In this document: positions 44,201 through 51,801 of the stretch, piece by piece
Layout: every line of letters starts with the position of its first letter
How positions within the stretch are numbered: the first letter of the stretch is position 1
Assembly (NCBI GenBank): GCA_022925895.1
Contig: JAKSYS010000448.1
Coordinates: 1-51,801 of the forward strand
Reading direction: 5' to 3'
Length of the DNA stretch: 51,801 nucleotides
From: Fragilaria crotonensis
Taxonomy: Eukaryota > Bacillariophyta > Fragilariophyceae > Fragilariales > Fragilariaceae
Position numbers and translations under genes: made by a program
The notes under the pieces: model-generated
Databases searched by the model: none
What the model saw: only the letters and a program-made list of their open reading frames with translations
Told to the model about the DNA's origin: nothing

Positions 44201-44526
44201 GCTGCGAATAAATCATCTCCTTGATAATCCACGAGAGACATGGCATATAATTCAGTAGATGAAGGATACTGAGAGTACAACAATCTTGGAATACCACAAG
44301 TATGCAAGGTGGTTTTGCCGACAATGAAAACTGTGCGACAATCGCAAATCGATGCCCGCGATCGAATCGTGAATGGTAGGTACAACATACGAGGGATTGT
44401 TGCGGCTTCGGCACCAACTTCAGATTTTCGTGTGAAGCGTGGCGAACGCCATTGCCGTTGAATTGCACGGATGAGTGCATCTGTGAGTGTGTGTGTGTGG
44501 TCCAATATACGTATGGGTCGGTTCAT
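41299..44526 (-). CDS. Large ankyrin repeat protein (22 repeats) with acidic C-terminal repeats
   Basis: An uninterrupted gene of about 1075 residues. The ATG at 44526 lies about 50 bases after a TATA box; an alternative start, ATG at 44241 (MSLVDYQGDDLFAAAGDGKI), begins directly at the first repeat. Twenty-two ankyrin repeats of 33-35 residues follow, consensus TALMLASxxGHxEVVRELLKHxKVDVNAK; repeats 7 and 8 are the most worn. After the ankyrins comes an acidic tail with four to five tandem units of 17-18 residues (TIASTEDVNVNADDRD), then Ser/Asp/Glu-rich sequence. The frame stops at 41299, but similar acidic sequence continues in another frame (VLLDSSDVESVRWELLGSDD to 41094), so the original C-terminus was probably about 70 residues longer. 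No catalytic or membrane domain. Likely a scaffold; partner unknown. Confidence 0.9.
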   Translation of the reverse strand: MNRPIRILDHTHTLTDALIRAIQRQWRSPRFTRKSEVGAEAATIPRMLYLPFTIRSRASICDCRTVFIVGKTTLHTCGIPRLLYSQYPSSTELYAMSLVDYQGDDLFAAAGDGKIEQIRNLLRRGANVNSRNDFGSTALMLASEAGHSDVICELWKLDETVHVNVKNNAGSTALLLASDGGHLECVCELLKNGKVDVNATNARGHTSLTLASSRGHFEIVRELLKHCKLDVNAANSSGCTALIRACQGGHLNVVRELVKQTKVDMNAKSRTGRTSLMWASQKGHWEVVRELLENVRVYIKRSDGRSTLICAGGEVHLEVVRSLLMEHDEVEGSAKFDPGHASEGFGSEKGHFEVFGEVVKHHTVDVDDKSNCGSTALILASCKGHVEVVRQLLRNKSVDVNANCSAGRNSLMTACEKGHLDIVCEILKHEKVDVNIGDSYGDSPLILASSNGHFEVVRELLKLEKVAVNAKDRMGRTSLMLASENGYSDAVCELLKHEKVDVNGKTIGGSTVLMLASCNGHFEVVRELLKHLAVDVNARDGGGCTALILASEKGCVEVVRELLGHRCVNVTAKCRTGRTALMRASEKGHLEIVCMLLQHARIDVNAGNLFGTPLTLAIFHGHFEVVRELLKHENLNVHTNRFLAVAALVYASGKGHLNIVSELLKKKNVDVNAKTVGGSSALMMASIYGHVEVVRCLLKHPTVQVNGENKEGRTSLMLASDEGRVEVVRELLRHQMVDVDAKCRDGRNSLMVASEKGHIEVVRELLNHGNLDVNAKTADGNTSLTLASKNGNLEVVCELLKDKRLEVNIKTDEGHTALSLAGYEGHLEVVGELLKSLRGPVNVKNNNGAAGLSEECGEGQTVSSPLKAHVEVSHEAQLKVNVILDECDTFASIEDVNVNADDRDTIASTEDVNVNADQRDTIGSAEDWNVSSVEVDAFGIPEHVNVNSEKGGTFGSIDELDVNSEVECGRSNLDVPDDDGGHADGGIPSVEDIQADVNSTGKEASNSDHSPAVSDALSNQKPTNENDANRKGGTSPSCSSNSDHECISSEFPNDPTAESQVDDEEGEGISSFAGQ

Positions 44527-44577
44527 CACAACGGACCAACAAGGACTGTATCGTCGCGAACTGCAACGTCAATCCGG

Positions 44578-44585
44578 TATATATA
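44578..44585 (-). promoter_or_regulatory. Possible TATA box of the large ankyrin gene
   Basis: TATATATA about 52 bases upstream of the ATG at 44526 on the minus strand, in otherwise GC-balanced sequence. The distance allows a short 5' leader. Confidence 0.4.
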
Positions 44586-45518
44586 GAGTGATACTTGCAT
44601 GTGGTGGCTGGGATGATACACTTTTTCCAGTTTCATGGCATGTGACATGAACGATCGAACAGTCTCGTAATCAAAGTTTCACAAGTACAGTACCAAAAGA
44701 TGGGTGAATACCAATGAGAGTCTGTAGACCAATATGGAATGACTGCATCGTCGACAGCATCCTTCGTCCATCAATCGTGTCAGCCATTGAATAGGATTCT
44801 CTCTCGCGTGGTCGAAGGACTAAGGCCTGGCTTCCATCCATGCCTGTGTATCGATAAAATCAATCCACAACACGGACTGACAACTCCATCTGCGCAAGAC
44901 TCCAGGAATTCTTCCGACGGAGGCTGAAAGTGTAGAGTTACCCATGGTCCAGTGTCGTCTTCCAGGTAAAGCGTATTTCAGCCAACGGAGAGATTAGCAT
45001 TGAAAGATGGACGAACTTGAATTTGGATAACTAAGCATGGATTTCGATCGGAATGTATATGCCACAGAAAGTTCTCGGCAAGGTCGTTGACTGGAACAAT
45101 TCCGTGCCTCCCAACACGAACTTGACCGTCACAGATGAAACACGATGTCACACGAGACGAGGCAAACGAGGCCCGATGGCATAACGCATCAGCTGCGAAA
45201 GTAACGATGAATCATGAATTATAGATACGATTCTCATGGTGGTTTGAGTTATGAGGTTCAACTGCGTTTGCAAGTTTGCAAGGCACTGCCGACAAGCAAA
45301 CCGGTATTTGTACTCCAGTACCAAAAAAACTGATGTACTACGGTACTGTACGTATTATTCACAGAGTGACAGGTATTGGAGTACAGTATTGCAAGTCTAT
45401 GGAATGCATGATATATATGTATTGTTTGTTAATGTGTATTTATATATTTATTGGTATTCCCCCTATATTCCCAATACAAGCGGAATGCATATTTGCCCTG
45501 ATTCGTAATGTAATCATC
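44586..45518. other. Intergenic, no gene seen
   Basis: Only short unconserved frames; AT-rich near 45405-45460. It ends at the target site of the copia element. Confidence 0.4.
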
Positions 45519-45523
45519 ATTCA
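45519..45523. repeat. Target site duplication, left copy
   Basis: ATTCA, repeated exactly at 51736-51740 after the right LTR. Five bases is the usual length for Ty1/copia elements. Confidence 0.85.
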
Positions 45524-45770
45524 AGTTAGAATACTACAAGAGTATCTACTGTCTACTGTCAACTGACCGTAATCACGACTGACCAAGGTTCAAACGTAAA
45601 CCGTATCAAACGGAATATAGCTCACAATATTTGATCGAGTACAATTCGTATCCCGTTTAGTATATTTACCACCATTGTCAGATCTTTCAAAAGAAGACTT
45701 GACAAGGACTTGACGACCCAGACGCATCCTCATCTACAAAGAAGAAGGTGCTCATCGTTGTCATTTCGCT
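45524..45770 (+). repeat. 5' LTR
   Basis: 247 bp, identical to 51489-51735 over its whole length. It starts AGTTAGAATACTAC and ends GTCATTTCGCT, so the termini are AG...CT rather than the usual TG...CA. Confidence 0.93.
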
Positions 45771-45784
45771 GGTTATGAGCCCAA
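45770..45784 (+). other. Primer binding site
   Basis: TGGTTATGAGCCCAA directly at the LTR edge. The leading TGG is expected to pair with the CCA end of a tRNA; the rest partly resembles the initiator-Met type primer site of copia elements. Which tRNA is used is unknown. Confidence 0.55.
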
Positions 45785-45852
45785 GTGTTTCCTTTGCAAC
45801 AAAGCAGAAAAACTAACCTTCCATCGTTCCTTCCATCGTGAAGCAAGTCACC

Positions 45853-47535
45853 ATGACAACTGAACTCGTAGCTCCAAAGCGCGGGGGGGGAACCATTCGG
45901 TGTACGGACTGTACATCGGTGGTTCGGGTCTTGATCAAGACTACAAGTCTGAGGATCGTAACCTGTACTCGTATGCGGCCCAACGTCGTAACGCGAAGAC
46001 GATTTCTTCCATCGAGCGTGATCTAGTGAGCGCGCGCGATTCTACGGCTACTCAGAAGTTTGATGGGAAGCTTGAAGCAGTTGTTCCTTCGACTACTGAG
46101 ATTGGTAAAGAAAGATTTCTTACCCTCTTGCAGCGTCGTGTTGAAGAACACGGTCAAGAAACGTTCTACTACATGAAGGATGGGCGTGGAACGGTCGTGA
46201 ATCTTTTCGACCATGTGCACAATTTCACGCTTGATGCCGTCATTGCTGAGTTCGACCAGCGAAACGCATCTGACAATGTGACTCATGCTGCATTTGACTC
46301 GTACGAAAAAGATGAGATCATGATGTCCAGGTTGGTTGTTGAGTCTTTGATGACCACGGATTTCTTCTCCAAGATATTCACTCGCTACGGTCATCGCATG
46401 GATTTCAAACGTGTTTCAGGGGCGTGTCTTTTGATTATGGCACTTGAGACCTGCAATGCGTCGGCTAGTCTTGATGTCGATGAAGCCACCGCTGCGTTTG
46501 CTGCGCTGACTCTCGACGCCTTTCCGGGTGAGAATATTGCTGATATGATGCACGAAGCACTTCGTCTTATCAAAATCATGCAAACCGCCTTCTCGATTCC
46601 CAACAACACGGGATCTCGTTTGCTTCAAGGTCACCAAGACGTCCTGCGAAGAATTCAATCGCAAGATCTTCACCCTCCTTGATAGTGTCAAGGGGATGGA
46701 ACACAAGTACAAGATGCTTAGTCCAGAAATGCTCGTGAAGGATCCTGACTATCCTACGTATGGTCCCATTGGCTTGATCTCCACTCTTCACGAGATTTAC
46801 GGCCGTCTCATTACGGACCGCGACTGGCCAGCTCTGGCGACCAAGCTTCCGCAAAGCAACAATGCTGCTACGTCCTCTCGTCCCTCCAGCAGTAATGGTA
46901 CTGCAATCAAGTGCTTTCGTTGTCAGGGACCGCACCTTATCAAGGATTGTCCCAAGAAATCCAAAGGGACTACTGACAAGAACGATGCCAGTGAACCTGC
47001 TTCTAAGAAAGCAAAGACCGACCTTCCCGCCTGGCGATATGCGGAGCCGAAGAACCTTACTCAGCCCTTAGTTGATGACGACGGTCGCAAGTGGAAATTC
47101 TGTACCAAATGCGTATGCAAGAAATCTGGTAAGACTGGGATGTACCTTTTGTCCCACTTCGACCATGAACATCAAGACAACTATGTTCGCCCATCCAACG
47201 AGGGTAATATGGCTGCAGTTCTTGTCCCTCTTGGTATCCCTGCCGCTACAACCGCTGAACCTGATCCGGATGACATCGATGCTGATCCGATTGAGTTTCA
47301 GGGCGCATGGTGTGCCTCTGTCTCGTCTACTGATGCTGTGCTTGCGTTCTCCAATGGCCTGCCTTCGGTCGAAAGGGAGATTGATATGGCCGCACTGGAA
47401 TCAACCGAAGAGCACGGAGCTGGCGCTGTGGCTTTGGCTGTCGTTTCTCACGGGACCACTGATGTTCGCGAGATCTGGTCTCCCGAATGGGCTTCTGCAC
47501 TCGAAGGAGATTTCTTTGATGTCCGCGGTGTTTGA
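45853..47535 (+). CDS. Copia gag, frameshifted
   Basis: Starts at the ATG at 45853 in good context (GTCACCATGAC). The protein leaves its frame at a run of eight G (45883-45890) and continues SVYGLYIGGSGLDQDYKS in the second frame, then returns to the first between 46600 and 46650. The capsid-like part is 45900-46680. Near 46910-46950 there is a zinc knuckle CFRCQGPHLIKDC, with three residues before the histidine instead of the usual four. A second possible zinc site follows (KFCTKCVCKK...HFDHEH, about 47090-47170). The frame stops at 47533. Gag packages the RNA into virus-like particles. The shifts are at or near homopolymers, and no in-frame stop occurs in the pieces. Confidence 0.8.
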
Positions 47536-48630
47536 CGATGTTGGCGATTTTGCCGTTTGTGCTGCTGTCGCTTCTGAGGTTGACGCTGATGACGATTGGG
47601 AGCCTGACAGGCCTTTGGGAACTTTGCGTTCATCATTGCGTCTTTCTCTCGCTACATTTTGATGGCTGTGATGTGCGTCGTGATTATCCCAGCTCAACGG
47701 GTGTATGAGTTTTCCCCCTTGCTGTTTTCGGTCCTTGGGAATGGATTTCGTCGTTCCAATCCAATGGATGCGCTGCCAACGACGTTTCAGTTCCACCATC
47801 CATCAGTGACCACACCTGCAAATATTGCTTGGCCCCACCTGCTTCAAAGCACGTTCAGCCTTGGACACCAGTCTGGATGCAGCACTTTATGGTTGTCATG
47901 TTTTGGATTGCAATGATGGCATGGGAGAGCGTGACGTACCTACTTCATGATATCGGGAGTGACGCTTCCAAGCACGTCGTTCGCCGTGAGCGTCGTCGCA
48001 TTGCAAAGAACAACTGGCGTCATCGCCATGATCGTGGTCGTCGCCTTCCTGCTCTAGTGTTTCTGCCAATCCTCTGGATGGCAATGACAAATGTTATCAT
48101 GATTCCGTCAAGATTCAAGTCTTCATTACCATTTGCGACAACTCGCAATCTGAAAAGCCAAATCTTTCATTTTGGACAACATTCGTATCATCGAGTTTTG
48201 TCCCTGAATGAACTTATGGTTCTCGATCTGGGAACTTGGATTCAGTTCAACAAATTGAAGGCAGCGTACCTACTGCAAAAGTTTGCTTCGAAGCCATTGA
48301 ATGAATGCCAGTCAACATTATCCATCTTCGAGCGGAATGCAAATTGTTCTGTGGGAAATTGTCACAATTGTCGAGTGAATGATTTGGGAATGGGAGAAGT
48401 CATCAACGAACTTCCATATTCGCCCATGTTACCATCAACAAACATTAACAATCATGTTTCCACGTTGCGGTCGCCACTAGATCAAGACGCGACTCTTCTC
48501 ACCAAAGTGCCAACTCCATGGACTCATGAGACAGAATTGGCATCTCTATTGGTTTCGAACGAATACCCAGTCGCAGCAAATGGTCCGACAATCATTGAGG
48601 ATGAAGACGCCGAAGGAGACGGATAGTGGG
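47536..48630 (+). other. Anomalous copia middle region replacing protease and N-terminal integrase
   Basis: Where the protease (D-T/S-G-A), the GAG-pre-integrase zinc finger and the first catalytic aspartate of integrase should be, none can be found in any frame. Instead there is a frame open from 47829 to 48626 encoding two hydrophobic segments (FMVVMFWIAMMAWESV; LPALVFLPILWMAMTNV) around a very basic stretch (RRERRRIAKNNWRHRHDRGR), then unrecognised soluble sequence with CSVGNCHNCRV. The sequence joins the integrase just before its second aspartate, at about 48620-48630 (TDSGAFKANAF). Source unknown: it may be an extra element domain, a capture, or a deletion that left diverged gag-pol linker sequence. 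Confidence 0.55.
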
Positions 48631-51468
48631 GCTTTCAAAGCCAATGCCTTCGTCCAACATATTCGTGAACATGAACAACGGATTCGTTACTGTGGCGCCA
48701 ATGCCCATCATAAAAATGGCGTTGCTGAGCGGGCTGTTCAATCCGTGTCAAACATGGCCCGCGCCTTGATTTTGCACGCCTCAGCACACTGGAAAGACGG
48801 CATTGACTCGTCGCTCTGGCCAATGGCCGTGACATATGCCACGTATCTCTACAATCATTTACCGAATGCTCATGGCCTGTGTCCTGCAGATATCTTCACC
48901 GGCAGTACTGTTCCGCGTCATCGCCTTAAAGACATTCATGTCTGGGGATGTCCCGTGTATGTTCTCGATCCGCACCTACAGGCAGGTCAAAAACTTCCTC
49001 GCTGGCAGCCTCGTTCCCGACGTGGTGTTTTATGGGGTTTAGTCACCTTCACTCCAGCGAAGTGCCCTTGGTCCTCAATTTGGATACGGGTAGTATTACT
49101 CCGCAATATCATGTCGTTTTCGACGATCAATTTTCTACGGTGTCATCGGTCGAAAGGAGAATGATCCGCCTGATAATTGGGCAGACCTGTGTTTGGACAA
49201 TACGACCTATATTCCCACCGACGTCATCGAACCCACGGTCAGTTCGGAACAAGTTCCTAGCTCTTTGGCGTTCGGTGGCTCTCTCCGGCTGAACAGAATG
49301 GGCGACGCGTGCCATGACTCGTCAGGATGCTATCCGCGGTACCATGGTTACGTCTACTGACGGATTGCCCGCTACTGCTACTGTTCCTCCTTCTACGCTT
49401 GCACCAGCGCCATCACCGCGTGCGCCCGTGCGTGTTCCTTCGCCTCCAACCTACGCGCAGATCACAGCGACTGGGTTGCCTTTGCCGCATGCACCTGCGC
49501 CATCGGTTCCTGTTTTGCTTCCTGCGCATGCATCCCCTATTCCACCGCCAGCTCCATCATTTGTGCCGTCACCATCACGTCTTCCTCACGTTCCTACCGT
49601 CTCTGAAGCATCCGGTCTACGCCGATCATCTCGGACGACAAAGGAGTCTTTCAGAAGACTCGTTATATTGACGAAGCGTTTCTCTCGTCTATGAGCACGT
49701 CCCTTGATGTTGACGGCCATGCTGCTCAACTTGCCTATCTGGCAGAGTTATTTACTTGCTCTGACACTGGAATTGTGAACATCACTGATCCTCGTGTCTA
49801 TGCGGCCAAAACTCCAGGTACCGATTCGGATATGCCTACATTCCAACAAGCCATGAACGGATCAGAGGCGAGTGAGTACATCAATGCTATGAGGCTTGAA
49901 ATTCAGACTCTTGTCGGCCAACGTACCTGGGAAGCGGTCACTCGCCCTAAAGACAAACCTATTCTGAAGGGTACATGGGCATTCAAGTTGAAGCGTTTAC
50001 CAGACGGAACGCCTTATCGATACAAGGCTCGTTTCTGTGCTCGTGGTGACATGCAAACTGAAGGAGTTGATTTCTTTGAAACCTACGCACCAGTGGTTCA
50101 ATGGTCGACCATCCGACTGTTGCTTTCGACGGTGCTGACTGAAGGATGGACTACGCGTCAAGTTGATTACACGAACGCCTTCGCACAAGCAGAGCTGAAG
50201 GAAGAGGTATATGTTGAATATCCTCGCTTGTTTGGTCCCAAGTCAGGAACAGACAAGGTACTGCACTTACTCAAGTCTCTACGGACTTCGTCAGGCACCG
50301 AGAACATTCTTCGAGCTCAAGGCAGGTTTAGAAGAACGTGATTGGAGACAAAGTGAGATTGATCCATGTCTTTTCATGAAGTCTGGAATGATGTGCGTCG
50401 TCTACGTTGACGACACGATCTTTGCGTCGGCAAACGTTGACGATCTCGAGCATGAAATAACATCGTTGGGTATTAGCACTGATGTACAGCGACACACGTT
50501 TGCTTTGCGAAATGAAGGCGAAGTCAGTGCATTCTTGGGTATTCAAATCAAGAAAACCGGAAGCAAGGAATTCTTGTTGACACAAACTGGACTGATCGAC
50601 AAAGTGTTGGCAGTCACGAAGCTGACTGATTGTAACGGTTGTGATACCCCAGCCACGGTTGATCCCTTGCATGCGGATAAGGATGGCGAACCATTTTCTG
50701 AAGAATGGGCGTATGATGTGGTTATTGGCATGTTGATGTACATCGCAGGCAACACGCGCCCAGATATTGCATACGCCGTACACCAAGCGGCACGATTCAC
50801 TCATGGCGCTCGTCGATCTCATGCAGCTGGAGTCAAACGAATCTTGCGGTATTTGAAGAAAACGAAAACTGAAGGATTGATTCTAAAGCCTGGATCCGAG
50901 CAGCGGGTTGATTGTTACGTCGATGCCGATTTCGGAGGCTTATTTTCTGTGGAAGATAAGCAGGATCCAGTTAGTGTCAAGTCTCGCACTGGATATGTCA
51001 TTACTTACCGTGGAGCGCCCCTTATGTGGGCGTCAAAGATGCAAACTCAGGTTGCATTGAGCACAATGGAGGCTGAGTACATCGCGTTGAGTCAGTCCAT
51101 GCGAGATTTGATTCCTATTAGAGAAGTCTTGAAGGAAATCATGACATTCGTCTTTGACACTGAACCAAAGATCACTTATCATTCGCATTCCAAGGCCTTT
51201 GATGATACGATTGGGACAGCACCACATGTCATTCCTCAGTCTACGGTGTATGAGGACAACGATGCTTGTCTGAAATTTGCTCGCATGCCTAAATTGACAC
51301 CTCGTACCAAGCACATTGGTATTCCTTATCACTGGTTCAGGACACAGGTCGAACGCTTGGAGATTCAAATCGAAGGGATCGATACGAAGGTGCAGCGGTG
51401 ATCAATTCACTAAAGGTTTGCCTGTGGATGCGTTTAGAGATGCTCGAATGCGCTTGATGGGTTGGTGA
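48620..51468 (+). pseudogene. Copia pol (partial integrase, reverse transcriptase, RNase H), frameshifted
   Basis: Integrase begins at its second aspartate (TDSGAFKANAF) and includes the catalytic glutamate (NGVAER) and the C-terminal HVWGCPVYVLD, with shifts near 49035 and 49150. A Pro/Ala-rich linker with LRRSSRTTK follows (49314-49650). Reverse transcriptase starts about 49691 (ETYAPVVQWSTIRLLLSTVL; VDYTNAFAQAELKEEVYVE), shifts near 50265 (SLYGLRQAPRTFFELK) and carries the catalytic YVDD near 50405. RNase H has CYVDADFGG, STMEAEYIALS, VYEDNDACLKFA and TKHIGIPYHWFR. The terminal block DQFTKGLPVDAFRDARMRLM GW, ending at the stop 51466-51468, needs one more shift near 51393. All active-site residues of reverse transcriptase and RNase H are present. 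Confidence 0.88.
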
Positions 51469-51479
51469 CCTCGGCAGTC

Positions 51480-51488
51480 GAAAGGGAG
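51480..51488 (+). other. Polypurine tract
   Basis: GAAAGGGAG immediately before the right LTR; primes plus-strand synthesis in such elements. Confidence 0.75.
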
Positions 51489-51735
51489 AGTTAGAATACT
51501 ACAAGAGTATCTACTGTCTACTGTCAACTGACCGTAATCACGACTGACCAAGGTTCAAACGTAAACCGTATCAAACGGAATATAGCTCACAATATTTGAT
51601 CGAGTACAATTCGTATCCCGTTTAGTATATTTACCACCATTGTCAGATCTTTCAAAAGAAGACTTGACAAGGACTTGACGACCCAGACGCATCCTCATCT
51701 ACAAAGAAGAAGGTGCTCATCGTTGTCATTTCGCT
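51489..51735 (+). repeat. 3' LTR
   Basis: Identical to the 5' LTR; followed by the second ATTCA of the target duplication. Confidence 0.93.
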
Positions 51736-51740
51736 ATTCA
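51736..51740. repeat. Target site duplication, right copy
   Basis: ATTCA, matching 45519-45523. The sequence after it continues the host DNA interrupted at 45518. Confidence 0.85.
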
Positions 51741-51801
51741 TCCTACTTACCATTATGACTGCAGTCTCGTGATCTTCCAAGCTCACAATGTTTCAATATA
51801 A

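Larger units (their letters stand above)
45524..51735 (+). mobile_element. Ty1/copia LTR retrotransposon (diatom CoDi-like), 6.2 kb
   Basis: Complete insertion: two identical 247-bp LTRs, 5-bp target duplication, primer binding site, polypurine tract, gag with zinc-binding motifs, and integrase, reverse transcriptase and RNase H in the Ty1/copia order (integrase before reverse transcriptase). The integrase AHHKNGVAERAV and the following HVWGCPVYVLDPHLQ are typical of diatom copia elements. Identical LTRs imply a recent insertion. The protease and the first part of integrase are missing, and several single-base shifts interrupt gag and pol, so as sequenced it is not autonomous. Confidence 0.93.

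Noticed and set aside
41496-44224. Many plus-strand frames of 60-98 residues with repeated patterns
   Set aside because: Antisense shadows of the ankyrin repeats on the minus strand.

Overview
The window reads as nuclear DNA of a diatom, most likely a pennate one. The evidence is an ascorbate peroxidase precursor with a bipartite secondary-plastid presequence (signal peptide ending at VHG|FSVP), a DUF6824 domain that I know mainly from diatoms, a class C (GABA-B-like) receptor of the type expanded in diatoms, a diatom-style Ty1/copia element, introns of 77-96 bp with GT-AG borders, and gene-poor repeat-rich spacers. I name no species.

Layout. 0.3-1.9 kb: a cytochrome P450 (+). 2.7-5.6 kb: a class C GPCR (-). 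6.4-7.1 kb: a plastid-type DUF3067 protein (+). 7.6-8.6 kb: a proline-iminopeptidase-like hydrolase (+). 9.5-10.5 kb: a small ankyrin protein (+). 10.8-12.6 kb: a possible Cys-rich membrane protein and a protein of about 48-residue repeats (both -). 12.6-17 kb: essentially empty. 17.1-18.3 kb: a low-complexity tail-anchored protein (+). 18.3-23.3 kb: coding relics, one probable MITE and a perfect palindrome. 23.3-24.5 kb: a predicted thylakoid-lumen ascorbate peroxidase with one intron (+), followed by a C-rich repeat. 25.5-28.6 kb: a DUF6824 protein with 31-residue repeats (-). 29.8-30.3 kb: a 179-bp tandem repeat.

The most unusual part is 31.2-39.2 kb. It appears to be one roughly 8-kb DNA transposon bounded by 24-bp inverted repeats (23/24 matching) with clusters of CCTGAA-type motifs just inside both ends. 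It carries an intron-containing acidic protein gene (-), a large diatom transposase-like gene (+) and a GNAT-like acetyltransferase gene (-) that is fused tail-to-tail into the truncated transposase. Next to it, at 39.9-40.5 kb, is a small TIR element filled with about 14 copies of AATTTGCTTAC. 41.3-44.5 kb holds a 22-repeat ankyrin gene (-) with a TATA box. 45.5-51.7 kb is a complete Ty1/copia insertion with identical 247-bp LTRs and a 5-bp target duplication; it has lost its protease and the first part of its integrase.

Many genes (P450, GPCR, hydrolase, transposase, gag, pol, tail-anchored protein) are broken only by single-base frameshifts. I saw no in-frame stops in the pieces and the catalytic motifs are intact. 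Either the sequence has consensus indel errors or these are very young pseudogenes; this cannot be settled from the sequence alone. No rRNA, tRNA or CRISPR was recognised.
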